Positions 1 to 7,384 of a stretch of DNA of 64,000 nucleotides are shown one piece after another. A program made the position numbers and the translations under genes. A model generated the notes under the pieces. It was given only the letters and a program-made list of their open reading frames with translations, ran no database searches and was not told the DNA's origin. Location: NCBI GenBank assembly GCA_002347265.1, contig DDYB01000013.1, positions 141,991 to 205,990 on the forward strand. The letters run 5' to 3'. This DNA is from Desulfobacteraceae bacterium UBA2245. Lineage in GTDB: Bacteria > Desulfobacterota > Desulfobacteria > Desulfobacterales > UBA2245. Each line of letters starts with the position of its first letter. Position 1 is the first letter of the stretch.

Positions 1-125
1 ATGCTGCGCTTGTCGCATCGCCGCACGCCTTGTCCGGCGAGCTGATTCTTGTTTTTCAACACCCTGCTAAAGGATTTGAATCCAAAATATTTTTCAAGCT
101 GGCTGTCAAGCATGTCTTGTTCCAT

Positions 126-141
126 GTGATGCAAATCACCC
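126..141. promoter_or_regulatory. CRP/FNR-family operator-like palindrome
   Basis: TGTGA-TGCAAA-TCACC is close to the CRP/HcpR-type consensus TGTGA-N6-TCACA. It lies beyond the 3' end of the FecR-like gene, so its target, if any, would be a gene outside the window to the left. Low confidence as a real site. A related palindrome sits upstream of the FecR-like gene at 2786-2801. Confidence 0.3.
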
Positions 142-167
142 GGCGCATCTATTCAGGCTTTGCGCGG

Positions 168-216
168 CATGCCGGAAGCCTTATCCAAAAAAATTGCATG
201 ACGCCAACCGGCATGC
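168..216. repeat. Inverted repeat downstream of the FecR-like gene
   Basis: GCATGCCGG (168-176) is matched by CCGGCATGC (208-216), a perfect 9-bp inverted repeat with a 31-nt loop. It starts just after the stop codon of the FecR-like gene. The loop read on the minus strand carries a run of seven T. It may help end that transcript, but it is not a canonical terminator. The rest of 1-238 shows no gene I can support. Confidence 0.35.
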
Positions 217-238
217 TTATGAATGGTCCCACCACACG

Positions 239-2686
239 CTATCGCCCATTCCAGCGGTTTGACCTCTCAGGGTTTTTCCAGGGAGGATTATTTTCCGCTT
301 CGGGTTGAACAGGCGCCTCTTTCTGACCCGGCCTCGTTGGCGCCACGCGCTCAGACCTCGTATGTTCAGGCTGAGCGGGCCTGACAGGAGTCACGCGCTC
401 TGGTCTCGGCTGCTCAGGTTGAGTGGGCCTGGACGGTATTGCACGCTCCTGTCTTACCGGTTCAGGTTGCGCCGGCCTTGCCGGTATCACACGTTCCTGT
501 CTTACCGGTTCAGGCTGCGCGGGCCTTGCCGGTATCGCACGCTCCGGTCTTACCGGTTCAGGCTGGGCAGGCCTTGCCGGTATTGCACGTTCCTGTCTTA
601 CCGGTTCAGGTTGCGCCGGTCTGGCTGGTAACGCACGCTCCTGTCTTGCCGGTTCAGGTTGAGCAGGCATGGACGGTATTGCACGTTCCTGCCTTGCCGG
701 TTCAGGCTGCGCGGGTCTTGCCGGTAACGCACGCTCCGGTCTTGACGGTTCAGGCTGCGCGGGTCTGGCTGGTAAGGCACGCTCCGGACTCACCTGCTCA
801 GGTTGAGCGGGCCTGACAGGAGTCACGCGCTCCTGTCTTGCCGGTTCAGGTTGAGCAGGTATGGCCGGTATCGCACGTTCCGGTCTTGCCGGTTCAGGTT
901 GAGCAGGCATGGCCGGTATTGCGCGTTCCGGTCTTGACGGTTCAGGCTGCGCGGGCCTGGCCGGTATTGCGCGCTCCTGTCTTGACGGTTCAGGTTGAGC
1001 TGGCATGGCCGGTATTGCACGCTCCGGTCGTGCCGGTTCAGGCTGCGCGGGTCTGGCCGGTATCGCACGCTCCGGACTCACCTGCTCAGGTTGAGCGGGC
1101 CGGGCTTTCTGCACAGCCGGTCCGCTGCTTTTAATCGACCGCTGCTGAAGCTTTATTTCCGATTTCGGCCGGTTCACCTCATTGGCCGGCACGATATAAT
1201 TCGTGCTCATCGGTGGTTGGATCCTGGCCTCACGGTTGAAACTGCCCTGCCTGACATTCTTCGCCCGTTCCTGGATCGCGGCGGCGTTATCTCTCCTGCC
1301 ATCCCGAATGATTGTCTCATTATGCTCGATTCGACGAAGCACGGTGTTATGGGGCTTTTCTCTAACCGCGACGTTGGTGAAGTTGTGCCGCTGCCGGTTC
1401 GTCGTATAATTGTTAATCACCGTATTATTGACGACCGGCGCCCCGCGGAAGTTGTTGATGATGGCGGCGCGGTTCATGTAGACCCGGACATCCCTGTAAT
1501 TGTTCACACGGGAGAAATGGTTCTGGTCAACCAGGACGGCATGGTGTGCATAAGCATGGTTCCAGATGTTGACATACGGGATGCTGCGGCCGGTTACGAC
1601 CGTCATATGACGGCCTCCCCAGTGGCGGTGGCCGTAGTACATCTCGTGCGGCGCCAGAGGCACCCATCCCACATAGAGGCCGCTGTAAATCCATGAAACC
1701 CTTCCCGGATACCAGAAATAACCGATGTCGAGAAGGGGAAGACCCACGCGCAGGCTGACCACGGGCGGGGCCCAGTACCAGGAGTTCCTCGCGTACACCC
1801 AGTTGCCGTAATGGTGCGTGAGGTACCCGAAAGGTTCCGCCGGAATCCAGCACTGGTCTCCATACCAGTAGGTCCAGCGGCCCATGGTGAACGGAGACCA
1901 TCCCGCGACTACAGTGGTCGGCCGCCAGAACCAGCGCGGCTGGCCCTCATAGAAGACGCTCTCCCACCTTCCGTTCTCTTCAAGGGCATACGCCTCGTCC
2001 CAGAGGTTGCTCGGCAGATACTCTACCGATCGCCCCCTCACCGAGGTCTTCGTCGCCCAGTAGTTTTCACGCAGGTTGTTCCATCGGTTCCACTCGGGAT
2101 CAACGCCGCTTTTGTCCAGCGACACCTGCATCTGGTCCGCGATGATTGACGGAGAGCCCGCCGAAACTTCGTACCGGGCATCAGTTGCCGTGTGGACAAA
2201 ACTCACCTTTCCCCTTACCGCGACCACTTCAACGGAATTTTCGCCCACGTAAAAGTCGAAGACTGCGCCGGAATCAGCCAGAACATACCCGAAGGGACTG
2301 GTCGCCCTGATGACCGTATCATAGCCTTTATTGTAGAACCGGGCTACACCCGTAGCCACGTCCATTTCGGACAGATCCGCATTGAGAGCGATGACCTGAA
2401 GCTGAGTGCTGTTCCCGACCCTGATCCAGGTCCCGTTTGGAACGATCAACTCCCCCATCCCCGATGTGCCTGAAAAGAGCGCATCCCCCGCACCGAAAGG
2501 CGCGTCCTTGACCACGGCCACCCAGTCGTTCACATCGGGAACGTACCGGAGCAGGTCCCCTTCAATGTGATAGACCCGACCCACCACGACGCCCGGCTCG
2601 TCCGCAGCCGAGGATGGCGGAATCGCCATCACCGCCGCGGAAAACAAATACGCCAGCAACCCGATCATCCATGTGGTTCTTTTCAT
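239..2686 (-). CDS. Secreted FecR-like/DUF6600-type protein with a C-terminal 16-residue repeat array
   Basis: Start: ATG at 2686 is preferred over an in-frame GTG 9 nt upstream because AGGTG lies 6 nt before it. The product begins with a basic stretch and a hydrophobic signal peptide (about residues 1-28), so it is exported. A FecR-like beta domain follows (about 35-190, including a V-G-R-V start and a G-T-S-G-M-G loop). Next comes a Trp/Tyr-rich region (about 225-360) typical of DUF6600 proteins, with repeated W-x-Y and W-W/W-Y motifs. An Asn-rich linker leads to a C-terminal tail of at least 16 copies of a Pro/Gln/Glu/Arg repeat. Function is unknown; a cell-envelope or surface role is inferred. 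It is the only gene here with no visible link to motility, and a hairpin at 3038-3071 separates it from the flagellin cluster. Confidence 0.8.
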   Translation of the reverse strand: MKRTTWMIGLLAYLFSAAVMAIPPSSAADEPGVVVGRVYHIEGDLLRYVPDVNDWVAVVKDAPFGAGDALFSGTSGMGELIVPNGTWIRVGNSTQLQVIALNADLSEMDVATGVARFYNKGYDTVIRATSPFGYVLADSGAVFDFYVGENSVEVVAVRGKVSFVHTATDARYEVSAGSPSIIADQMQVSLDKSGVDPEWNRWNNLRENYWATKTSVRGRSVEYLPSNLWDEAYALEENGRWESVFYEGQPRWFWRPTTVVAGWSPFTMGRWTYWYGDQCWIPAEPFGYLTHHYGNWVYARNSWYWAPPVVSLRVGLPLLDIGYFWYPGRVSWIYSGLYVGWVPLAPHEMYYGHRHWGGRHMTVVTGRSIPYVNIWNHAYAHHAVLVDQNHFSRVNNYRDVRVYMNRAAIINNFRGAPVVNNTVINNYTTNRQRHNFTNVAVREKPHNTVLRRIEHNETIIRDGRRDNAAAIQERAKNVRQGSFNREARIQPPMSTNYIVPANEVNRPKSEIKLQQRSIKSSGPAVQKARPAQPEQVSPERAIPARPAQPEPARPERAIPAMPAQPEPSRQERAIPARPAQPEPSRPERAIPAMPAQPEPARPERAIPAIPAQPEPARQERVTPVRPAQPEQVSPERALPARPAQPEPSRPERALPARPAQPEPARQERAIPSMPAQPEPARQERALPARPAQPEPVRQERAIPARPAQPEPVRPERAIPARPAQPEPVRQERVIPARPAQPEPVRQERAIPSRPTQPEQPRPERVTPVRPAQPEHTRSERVAPTRPGQKEAPVQPEAENNPPWKNPERSNRWNGR
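300..1110 (-). repeat. 48-bp tandem coding repeat, 16 full units plus a partial one
   Basis: In the frame of the FecR-like gene this stretch encodes a 16-residue unit of the form E-R-A-I-P-A-R-P-A-Q-P-E-P-x-R-x. I count 16 full units after a leading partial one. Variation is concentrated at R/M/I at unit position 7, A/S/V at position 14 and P/Q at position 16. Units near the C-terminus of the protein (low coordinates) are the most degenerate. The other frames stay open across the array because the unit contains no stop codon in several frames, so long antisense reading frames here are artefacts. Confidence 0.92.
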
Positions 2687-2785
2687 TTGCAGCACCTGCT
2701 TTCTGACCGCCTGTCATTCCGAACCGGAGCGTAATTCTGTTTTGCGGTCTCTCTCATTTATTTTCGTCTGGCTGCCAACAATCGT

Positions 2786-2801
2786 TATGATGCATATCAC
2801 C
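2786..2801. promoter_or_regulatory. CRP/FNR-family operator-like palindrome upstream of the FecR-like gene
   Basis: TATGA-TGCATA-TCACC, about 100 bp upstream of the ATG at 2686, resembles a CRP/FNR-family half-site pair and shares its centre and flank (TGATGC, ATCACCCG) with the palindrome at 126-141. Position and similarity suggest a regulator of the FecR-like gene. No matching regulator is encoded in the window. Confidence 0.35.
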
Positions 2802-3037
2802 CGCCTGCAGCCTCTGGCAACAGACCATGCGCCGGATTACGGATGCGCGCAACACAGCTTGGAATCAGACACAGGCTGAAGCCGGCGTTCCGTTTCGCAT
2901 GATCCGGTACGGTTTGAATCTGTCGCAAACCAAATCATCGACCCCAAAATAGGACTTCGAATGCAGAATAGCAAGAGCAGGGGGGAAAGAGAAGGGGCAA
3001 AAGGCGTTCAGATCGCCGGAACCGAAAAAGGAGGGGT

Positions 3038-3071
3038 TTTGCACCCGGGCAAAATCGTCCGGGTGCAAAAG
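3038..3071 (-). terminator. Hairpin terminator downstream of flaF
   Basis: TTTTGCACCCGG (3038-3049) pairs perfectly with CCGGGTGCAAAA (3060-3071), a 12-bp stem with a 10-nt loop. Read on the minus strand it is followed by CCCCTCCTTTTT. It lies about 150 bp past the flaF stop and is the likely end of the flagellin-flbT-flaF transcript. Confidence 0.6.
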
Positions 3072-3221
3072 GCCGAAGCATTATTAACAGATTTTTTTAT
3101 CATACCACGAAAGTTTTGCAGAAAGAGTCCGTTATTACATAGCGGCATCACGATGTGGAGCCTCCCGGTTTTCCGGCAATTCCTGTCCCGTTTCGCCGTG
3201 GCATAAGGCCGGTTACAGCAT

Positions 3222-3602
3222 TTACTCCGCCGGGCTGCCGCGAAGTCCCGCGGCAAGGTTCAGGTTGATGTCAATCAGTACCTGGAGATTTTCAGGAGCG
3301 GGCTGCGCCATGATCTGAATGATTCGGTTGTCGATGAAGACGCTCAGGGTCAGAAGATTCCTGCGAATCTCAAGGGGAAGAGGGTTGTCGTCCCTGGCCA
3401 GTTCGGACTGCAGAACACTCCAGACCACCTGGTTGGTTCTCAGGGCCTCGGCCAGTTTTTCCTTACGACCGGCCAAGTCCCAGGTTTTCCGGCAGTCCTG
3501 CAGCATCAGCGCACAGCGCGTTAAAGCGGCGGCTTCGATTTCTCTTCCGGACATCTTGAAATTCTGCGCTGTTCTATAAGCTTCAAGTTGCACTGCGTAC
3601 AT
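3222..3602 (-). CDS. flaF: FlaF, flagellin biosynthesis regulator
   Basis: The 126-residue product matches FlaF throughout: an N-terminal M-Y-A-V-Q-L-E-A-Y, the middle N-x-V-V-W-S-V-L after a W-D-L turn, L-P-L-E-I-R-R-N-L and the C-terminal N-L-A-A-G-L-R-G. In alphaproteobacteria FlaF promotes flagellin synthesis and secretion and opposes FlbT. ATG at 3602 is chosen because GGGAG precedes it and the family starts at M-Y; an upstream in-frame ATG at 3629 adds 9 unmatched residues. It overlaps the 3' end of flbT by 20 nt, so the two are translationally coupled. Confidence 0.85.
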   Translation of the reverse strand: MYAVQLEAYRTAQNFKMSGREIEAAALTRCALMLQDCRKTWDLAGRKEKLAEALRTNQVVWSVLQSELARDDNPLPLEIRRNLLTLSVFIDNRIIQIMAQPAPENLQVLIDINLNLAAGLRGSPAE

Positions 3603-3981
3603 GGTTGACAATCTCCCGTTCATATTCAATCAGTGTTTTTGTCAGTTTCAGCGCCTGGTAATACCGGTCGTTGAGGATATATTCGCTGATCTCGTGCAGC
3701 ATCGGCTTGGTGCTGGGCGCTGCTTCGACCACTTCCCTGACCAGTTTCCAGAATGTTCTGTGATGGTCCGGCAGATTTTTGCCGTCCACATACATCAGCT
3801 GGATGGCGAAATAAATCTTCCTGCAGGGCGTGTCGGCAGCCTCCAGGCTCAGGATGTCCTTCTCCCGCAGGATCGGCACGTCATTCTCGACGACGAAAAC
3901 ACTTTTGGCATCGCCGTTGGCAATGACCGCACGGCCAAGAATGAATTTTTCATAAGGCTTCAGCATTATCTTGAGCGGCAT
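3583..3981 (-). CDS. flbT: FlbT, post-transcriptional flagellin regulator
   Basis: The 132-residue product begins M-P-L-K-I-M-L-K-P-Y-E-K, the FlbT signature, with I-L-G-R-A-V-I-A-N-G-D and a helical second half containing A-I-Q-L-M-Y-V-D and I-L-N-D-R-Y-Y-Q-A-L-K. In Caulobacter FlbT binds the 5' leader of flagellin mRNA and limits its translation or stability until the hook is built. Here it lies in the same orientation downstream of flagellin, whose leader is long and structured, which fits the same role. Its presence outside alphaproteobacteria is unusual. Confidence 0.87.
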   Translation of the reverse strand: MPLKIMLKPYEKFILGRAVIANGDAKSVFVVENDVPILREKDILSLEAADTPCRKIYFAIQLMYVDGKNLPDHHRTFWKLVREVVEAAPSTKPMLHEISEYILNDRYYQALKLTKTLIEYEREIVNHVRSAT

Positions 3982-4008
3982 ACATTCTTACCTGTTGTCT
4001 TTTTAAAA

Positions 4009-4449
4009 TCAGACTTTCAAATCAAGCACACTGCCCGGATGAGCCGTCTGGTCAGATTCCGGCGCATGGTTTTGGATCGACTCGTCTTTTCTGTTTGCGG
4101 CAGCCTGCCGGGGTTCGGCAACCGCCTCCGTATGGGGCTCATTGTCCGCTTTCCGTGTTTCGACAGAGTCGGACGATGCGGCGTCCGTCTTTGCCTCGAC
4201 AACCAGTGCATAAATTCCCTGCGTATTTCCCAGCGGAAAAAAGGGGGGAAAGCAGGTCTCAAGCGCACCGGCTCCGGCTTCGGACAAATTTGATTGATCC
4301 GGCGGAGTTGTTTGCTGCGCTTGGGGCAAATTCATCCCGGGCGCGGAGGGATCGCTTTCTGCGGATACAGCGCCTCTTCCGGAATCAATTTTTTCCTCAG
4401 CGGCCCGAAGAAAACCATGAGCGATTTGAATATTTTGAATATTCATCAT
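4009..4449 (-). CDS. Hypothetical protein between flagellin and flbT
   Basis: This 146-residue protein is not one I recognise. It begins M-M-N-I-Q-N-I-Q-I-A-H-G-F-L-R-A-A-E-E. It then becomes low-complexity, rich in Ala, Glu, Ser, Pro and Gln, with no signal peptide, membrane segment or cysteine motif. Only one short hydrophobic patch (F-P-P-F-F-P-L-G-N, about 69-77, then I-Y-A-L-V-V-E) breaks the disorder. It sits 27 nt upstream of flbT and downstream of the flagellin hairpin at 4473-4495, so it is probably co-transcribed with flbT-flaF. A flagellin-associated or secreted accessory role is only a guess from context. Confidence 0.55.
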   Translation of the reverse strand: MMNIQNIQIAHGFLRAAEEKIDSGRGAVSAESDPSAPGMNLPQAQQTTPPDQSNLSEAGAGALETCFPPFFPLGNTQGIYALVVEAKTDAASSDSVETRKADNEPHTEAVAEPRQAAANRKDESIQNHAPESDQTAHPGSVLDLKV

Positions 4450-4472
4450 TCGACCCCGTTACTGGTGGCCAA

Positions 4473-4495
4473 GGCGGGGGAATTCTTCCCCCGCC
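4473..4495 (-). terminator. GC-rich hairpin just after flagellin
   Basis: GGCGGGGGAA (4473-4482) pairs perfectly with TTCCCCCGCC (4486-4495) around a 3-nt loop, 25 nt past the flagellin stop. No T-run follows on the minus strand. It is better read as a partial terminator or 3'-end stabiliser that would leave abundant flagellin mRNA and less read-through into the hypothetical gene, flbT and flaF. Confidence 0.6.
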
Positions 4496-4520
4496 CTAAT
4501 TCCTGAATCTTACGTTGTTG

Positions 4521-5831
4521 TTATGAGAACAGCTTCAGCACCGACTGCGCCGCCTGGGCCGAGAGGCTCAGGGCGGTGGTGGCCAGAGACTGACGGGTCT
4601 GCAGCATCAGCATGTTGGCGCCTTCCTCGTTGGTGTCGGCCAGGGTCAGCTTGTCCGAGCCTTCGGTCAGCGTGTTGATCATGTTCGTCGAAAATTCCTG
4701 ACGGACGGTGATGATGCTCAGGTTGCCGGACAAACCGGATGCATTCTGGCTCAAGGTGTCCAGGGCCGCATCCAGCAGATCAAGGTCCGCATCGATGTTG
4801 CCAGCAGCCGTCCATGTCGCTTCAGTAATGCCCAGACCGGCGGTCGCCGATGCATCGAAACCCACCACATCCATCGTGCTGCCTTCGAACTTGACCGTCA
4901 TGGTGTCGCCGTTCAGGAGGTTCTTGCCCTTGTACCCGGAGTCGCCCGCCAGCGCGGTAATCTGGGTCAGCATTTCGTTGTACTGCCCCTCCAGCGCGGT
5001 GAGTTCGGCGGAAGCCACCTCATCAAAGGTCACAGCGACCGCTCCGGCTTCACTGACGGTTGCCGTTGCAACCCCTTCCACGGCACCGAGGTTCGTCTGC
5101 AGATCAGCGGCAGCTGCAGCTGCGGTTGCGCCGGTTCCGGTGTACTCTACCGTATTAACCGTGAATGCAAATTCTTCTGAGTGAGCCTGGCCTGCTGCCT
5201 CTGTTACGACGGCGGTGCCAGTTATGTCAGCAACTTCAAAATCCTCACCGGCCAGCGAAATAGTCACCACGCCGCCATCGTTGACAGCGGTATATGTGCC
5301 TTCGTTGTTAATCGCCAGGGCCAGAGCAGCGCCGGCTGTGTCTGCATCAGTCTCCTGATCCCAGTCGACGCCCTCGATGAACGTGACTTCGTTAGCCGTT
5401 CCCTCGCCCAGTATGATGGTTGAGTCATCTGCCGCCCCATCCAATGCGGCTACGGACGCGGTCGCATAGGTTACCGTAATTGTCGCATCACCCGACACAG
5501 GATCAGGAGTGGTGCCCTCCGCCGCGCTCAGGGCGGACTGCGCGATACCCTTGGCCTGTTCGATCATGGTGGTGATGGCCGTGATGCCCTTGTCGGCGGC
5601 GGTGATCGTCTGGATCGCCTGGCCCATGGCATCCTTCAGACTGTCGATCTTGGACGCGCGGGAGGTCAGGTTCTGAGACGCAAAGTAAGACACCGGATTG
5701 TCGATGGCCGTGTTGACCTTCTTGCCCGTGGCAAGGCGGTTCTGGGTCCGGTTTAACAGGGTGACCGTGTTTTGAAGGCTTAAAAGGTTGGACCTCATTC
5801 CGGAGGTCAAGGAAATATCGTTAAGTGCCAT
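4521..5831 (-). CDS. fliC: Flagellin, filament subunit
   Basis: The 436-residue protein has the conserved flagellin ends: N-terminal D0/D1 with S-L-Q-N-T-V, L-N-R-T-Q-N-R-L-A-T-G-K-K-V and A-I-D-N-P, and C-terminal L-T-L-A-D-T-N-E-E-G-A-N-M-L-M-L-Q-T-R-Q-S-L and S-V-L-K-L-F-S. Residues about 105-330 are a variable Ala/Thr/Gly-rich beta region, presumably surface exposed. The A-T-G-K-K and T-R-Q-S-L ends are closest to alphaproteobacterial-type flagellins that work with FlbT/FlaF. AAGGAG precedes the ATG, and a sigma-28 promoter lies about 145 bp upstream. It is the only flagellin gene in the window; fliD and fliS are absent. Confidence 0.93.
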   Translation of the reverse strand: MALNDISLTSGMRSNLLSLQNTVTLLNRTQNRLATGKKVNTAIDNPVSYFASQNLTSRASKIDSLKDAMGQAIQTITAADKGITAITTMIEQAKGIAQSALSAAEGTTPDPVSGDATITVTYATASVAALDGAADDSTIILGEGTANEVTFIEGVDWDQETDADTAGAALALAINNEGTYTAVNDGGVVTISLAGEDFEVADITGTAVVTEAAGQAHSEEFAFTVNTVEYTGTGATAAAAAADLQTNLGAVEGVATATVSEAGAVAVTFDEVASAELTALEGQYNEMLTQITALAGDSGYKGKNLLNGDTMTVKFEGSTMDVVGFDASATAGLGITEATWTAAGNIDADLDLLDAALDTLSQNASGLSGNLSIITVRQEFSTNMINTLTEGSDKLTLADTNEEGANMLMLQTRQSLATTALSLSAQAAQSVLKLFS

Positions 5832-5859
5832 GATGTTTCTCCTTTTCTAGGCTGTTTTC

Positions 5860-5969
5860 CTGACAGTTCTTGTCAGTGTTTGGTTCCGCTTGTTGGGTTG
5901 CCTGATTCTTTTTTTGTCCGGCCGGACTTTTTTCTTTTTGCGTTCTGACCCGATTGTCATCCGCATTTG
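5860..5969 (-). promoter_or_regulatory. Long structured 5' leader of flagellin mRNA
   Basis: From the predicted start near 5969 to the ATG at 5831 the leader is about 138 nt, long for a bacterial gene. It contains a 6-bp hairpin with a 5-nt loop (CTGACA 5860-5865 with TGTCAG 5871-5876) about 30 nt before the ATG. It also contains a 12-nt perfect palindrome GTCCGGCCGGAC (5916-5927) flanked by A-runs in the transcript. With flbT in the same cluster, this is a plausible target for FlbT-type control. No protein binding is shown by the sequence itself. Confidence 0.5.
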
Positions 5970-5975
5970 AACCTG

Positions 5976-6003
5976 TTATCGGAAATCCCGGCGCAAAACT
6001 TTA
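5976..6003 (-). promoter_or_regulatory. Sigma-28 (FliA) promoter of flagellin
   Basis: On the minus strand: TAAAGTTT - 12 nt - TCCGATAA. The -35 element matches the FliA consensus 8/8 and the -10 matches 7/8 (GCCGATAA). All three strong sigma-28 sites in this window use a 12-nt spacer. Confidence 0.9.
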
Positions 6004-6059
6004 GCCTTCCGGACCATTATCCGCGAAATATTAAAATGAAGCGGATCACTCCTTTTGAA

Positions 6060-6087
6060 TCAAGTTTCTTCCATGATCTGCCGATAA
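6060..6087 (+). promoter_or_regulatory. Sigma-28 (FliA) promoter of the TPR/beta-domain gene
   Basis: TCAAGTTT (6060-6067) - 12 nt - GCCGATAA (6080-6087). The -10 is a perfect FliA consensus and the -35 matches 7/8. It points towards the ATG at 6122, giving a leader of about 28 nt. It is divergent from the flagellin promoter with about 55 bp between the -35 elements. Confidence 0.9.
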
Positions 6088-6121
6088 TCACATCAGACGG
6101 ATCATTCACACGGGAGATACA

Positions 6122-7321
6122 ATGGACCTGAGCATCCCGACAGACACAATCAACTATCTGTTTGCCTCCACATTCGCCAACACACAGGGAAACCTGGATT
6201 CTCTGGCCGGAACCATCCTGGGGCAGGGAATCGATTATTTTCAGGACGGAAAATACGACCTGGCCGTCCAGGCCTTTAAAAGGTCGGCCGCGCTTTCGCC
6301 TTTTTCCGATAATTCCGCCAAGGCCTGCGATTATATCGGCAAAGCCTTTATCAAACTCGACAAAACCGAAGAAGCGATCAAAACCTATCGGGAAGCCATC
6401 CGGATTTATCCGACGGACGATTCATTCCAGATGGCGCTGGGCGACATCTACCTGCAGAAAGATATGCTGGAGGAAGCCACCGAGGCATATGAAGCAGCGG
6501 TCAGAATCAATCCGAACAACGCCGAGAGCCAGTATTCTCTGGGACAGTGCTACCTCAAAACCGGTGAACTGAACAAAGCCAACGAACGTTTTGCCCAGGT
6601 TGTGCGGATCAGCCCGGCCAATGCCTCAGGATATTACGGCCTGGGCCAGGCGGCCCGGGCATCCGGCGATCTGAACGAGGCGGTCTCTCAGTTAAACAAA
6701 TCCATCCGCGTCAACAAGGATTTCGAACTTGCCTATCTTGAACTGGGATATGCCTGCGCCGACATGGGAGATTTCAACCGGGCCGAAGACCAACTGGCGG
6801 TTCTGAAACGCAACGATTCCGGTTACCAAACGGATCTCGAGAATTATATTGCCCAGGTCACGCGGCCGAGAATAACCGCCGCTGTCAGTTTTGACGGATT
6901 CAACACCACGCTGGGCCCGAATACCCAGGTTTCCAGGCTGAGTTCCAGCCTGACCGATGCGAACAAGTCCAAGCTGTTTTCGATGACCGTCACGTTTTCC
7001 AAGGATATGGACGCGGCATCCGTCGTCAGCGCCAGAAACTGGACGATATCCCGGGCCACGATCCGGAACAACGGCGGCGTGTATAATTACGGGCTGCCCC
7101 CGTCGTCCTCGGAAGCCTCCATTTCCTGCAACCCCGCCTATGTTTTGTTCGACGATGAAACCAACATGGCGACCATCTATTTCCGGATTTCCCAGAACCA
7201 GGACGCCGACGCCACGATGGATCCCAATCATATCGTCTTCAAATTCTCCGGCGTTGACGCCTACGGCAAGGCCATGGACAGCGCCGCGGATGAATACAGC
7301 GGCTTTTCCAGAATCGCTTGA
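6122..7321 (+). CDS. TPR protein with C-terminal beta (Ig-like) domain, sigma-28 controlled
   Basis: 399 residues without a signal peptide. Residues about 30-245 form at least five TPR units, recognisable by G-x-x-Y-x-x-x-G-x-x-x-x-A and by A-x-x-x-Y-x-x-A-V-R-I-N-P-N-N-A ends. The rest (about 248-399) is a beta-rich domain with F-S-M-T-V-T-F-S-K-D-M-D, which resembles Big_5/SbsA-like Ig folds, and a closing strand H-I-V-F-K-F-S-G-V-D. The gene has its own strong FliA promoter and faces flagellin, so it should be made late with the filament. Possible roles are chaperone, export partner or filament-associated factor; none is established. It may also be a regulator acting through the TPR surface. 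Confidence 0.8.
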   Translation: MDLSIPTDTINYLFASTFANTQGNLDSLAGTILGQGIDYFQDGKYDLAVQAFKRSAALSPFSDNSAKACDYIGKAFIKLDKTEEAIKTYREAIRIYPTDDSFQMALGDIYLQKDMLEEATEAYEAAVRINPNNAESQYSLGQCYLKTGELNKANERFAQVVRISPANASGYYGLGQAARASGDLNEAVSQLNKSIRVNKDFELAYLELGYACADMGDFNRAEDQLAVLKRNDSGYQTDLENYIAQVTRPRITAAVSFDGFNTTLGPNTQVSRLSSSLTDANKSKLFSMTVTFSKDMDAASVVSARNWTISRATIRNNGGVYNYGLPPSSSEASISCNPAYVLFDDETNMATIYFRISQNQDADATMDPNHIVFKFSGVDAYGKAMDSAADEYSGFSRIA

Positions 7322-7384
7322 ACTGGCAAGGTTTGGTTTTGCGGCGGGAACGGCATCATCCCGGCATGATCCGGGCAGAGCGCT

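Larger units (their letters stand above)
2687..3221. other. Non-coding interval between the FecR-like gene and flaF
   Basis: About 535 bp without a supportable gene. It holds the 5' region of the FecR-like gene, with the CRP-like palindrome at 2786-2801 and no convincing sigma-70 hexamers. It also holds a strong hairpin at 3038-3071 and an AT-rich stretch at 3080-3110. Short open frames here lack ribosome sites and family resemblance. Confidence 0.6.

Noticed and set aside
305..1134. Long plus-strand and minus-strand open frames over the repeat array.
   Set aside because: They arise because the repeated unit has no stop in those frames; composition is simple and they are antisense or frame-shifted to the coding repeat.
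995..1696. A 233-codon plus-strand frame.
   Set aside because: It lies antisense to the well-supported FecR/DUF6600-type gene and shows no family resemblance.
7360..7375. A 5-bp hairpin (CCCGG/CCGGG) between the convergent TPR gene and flgL.
   Set aside because: Too short and without a T-run on either strand to call a terminator.
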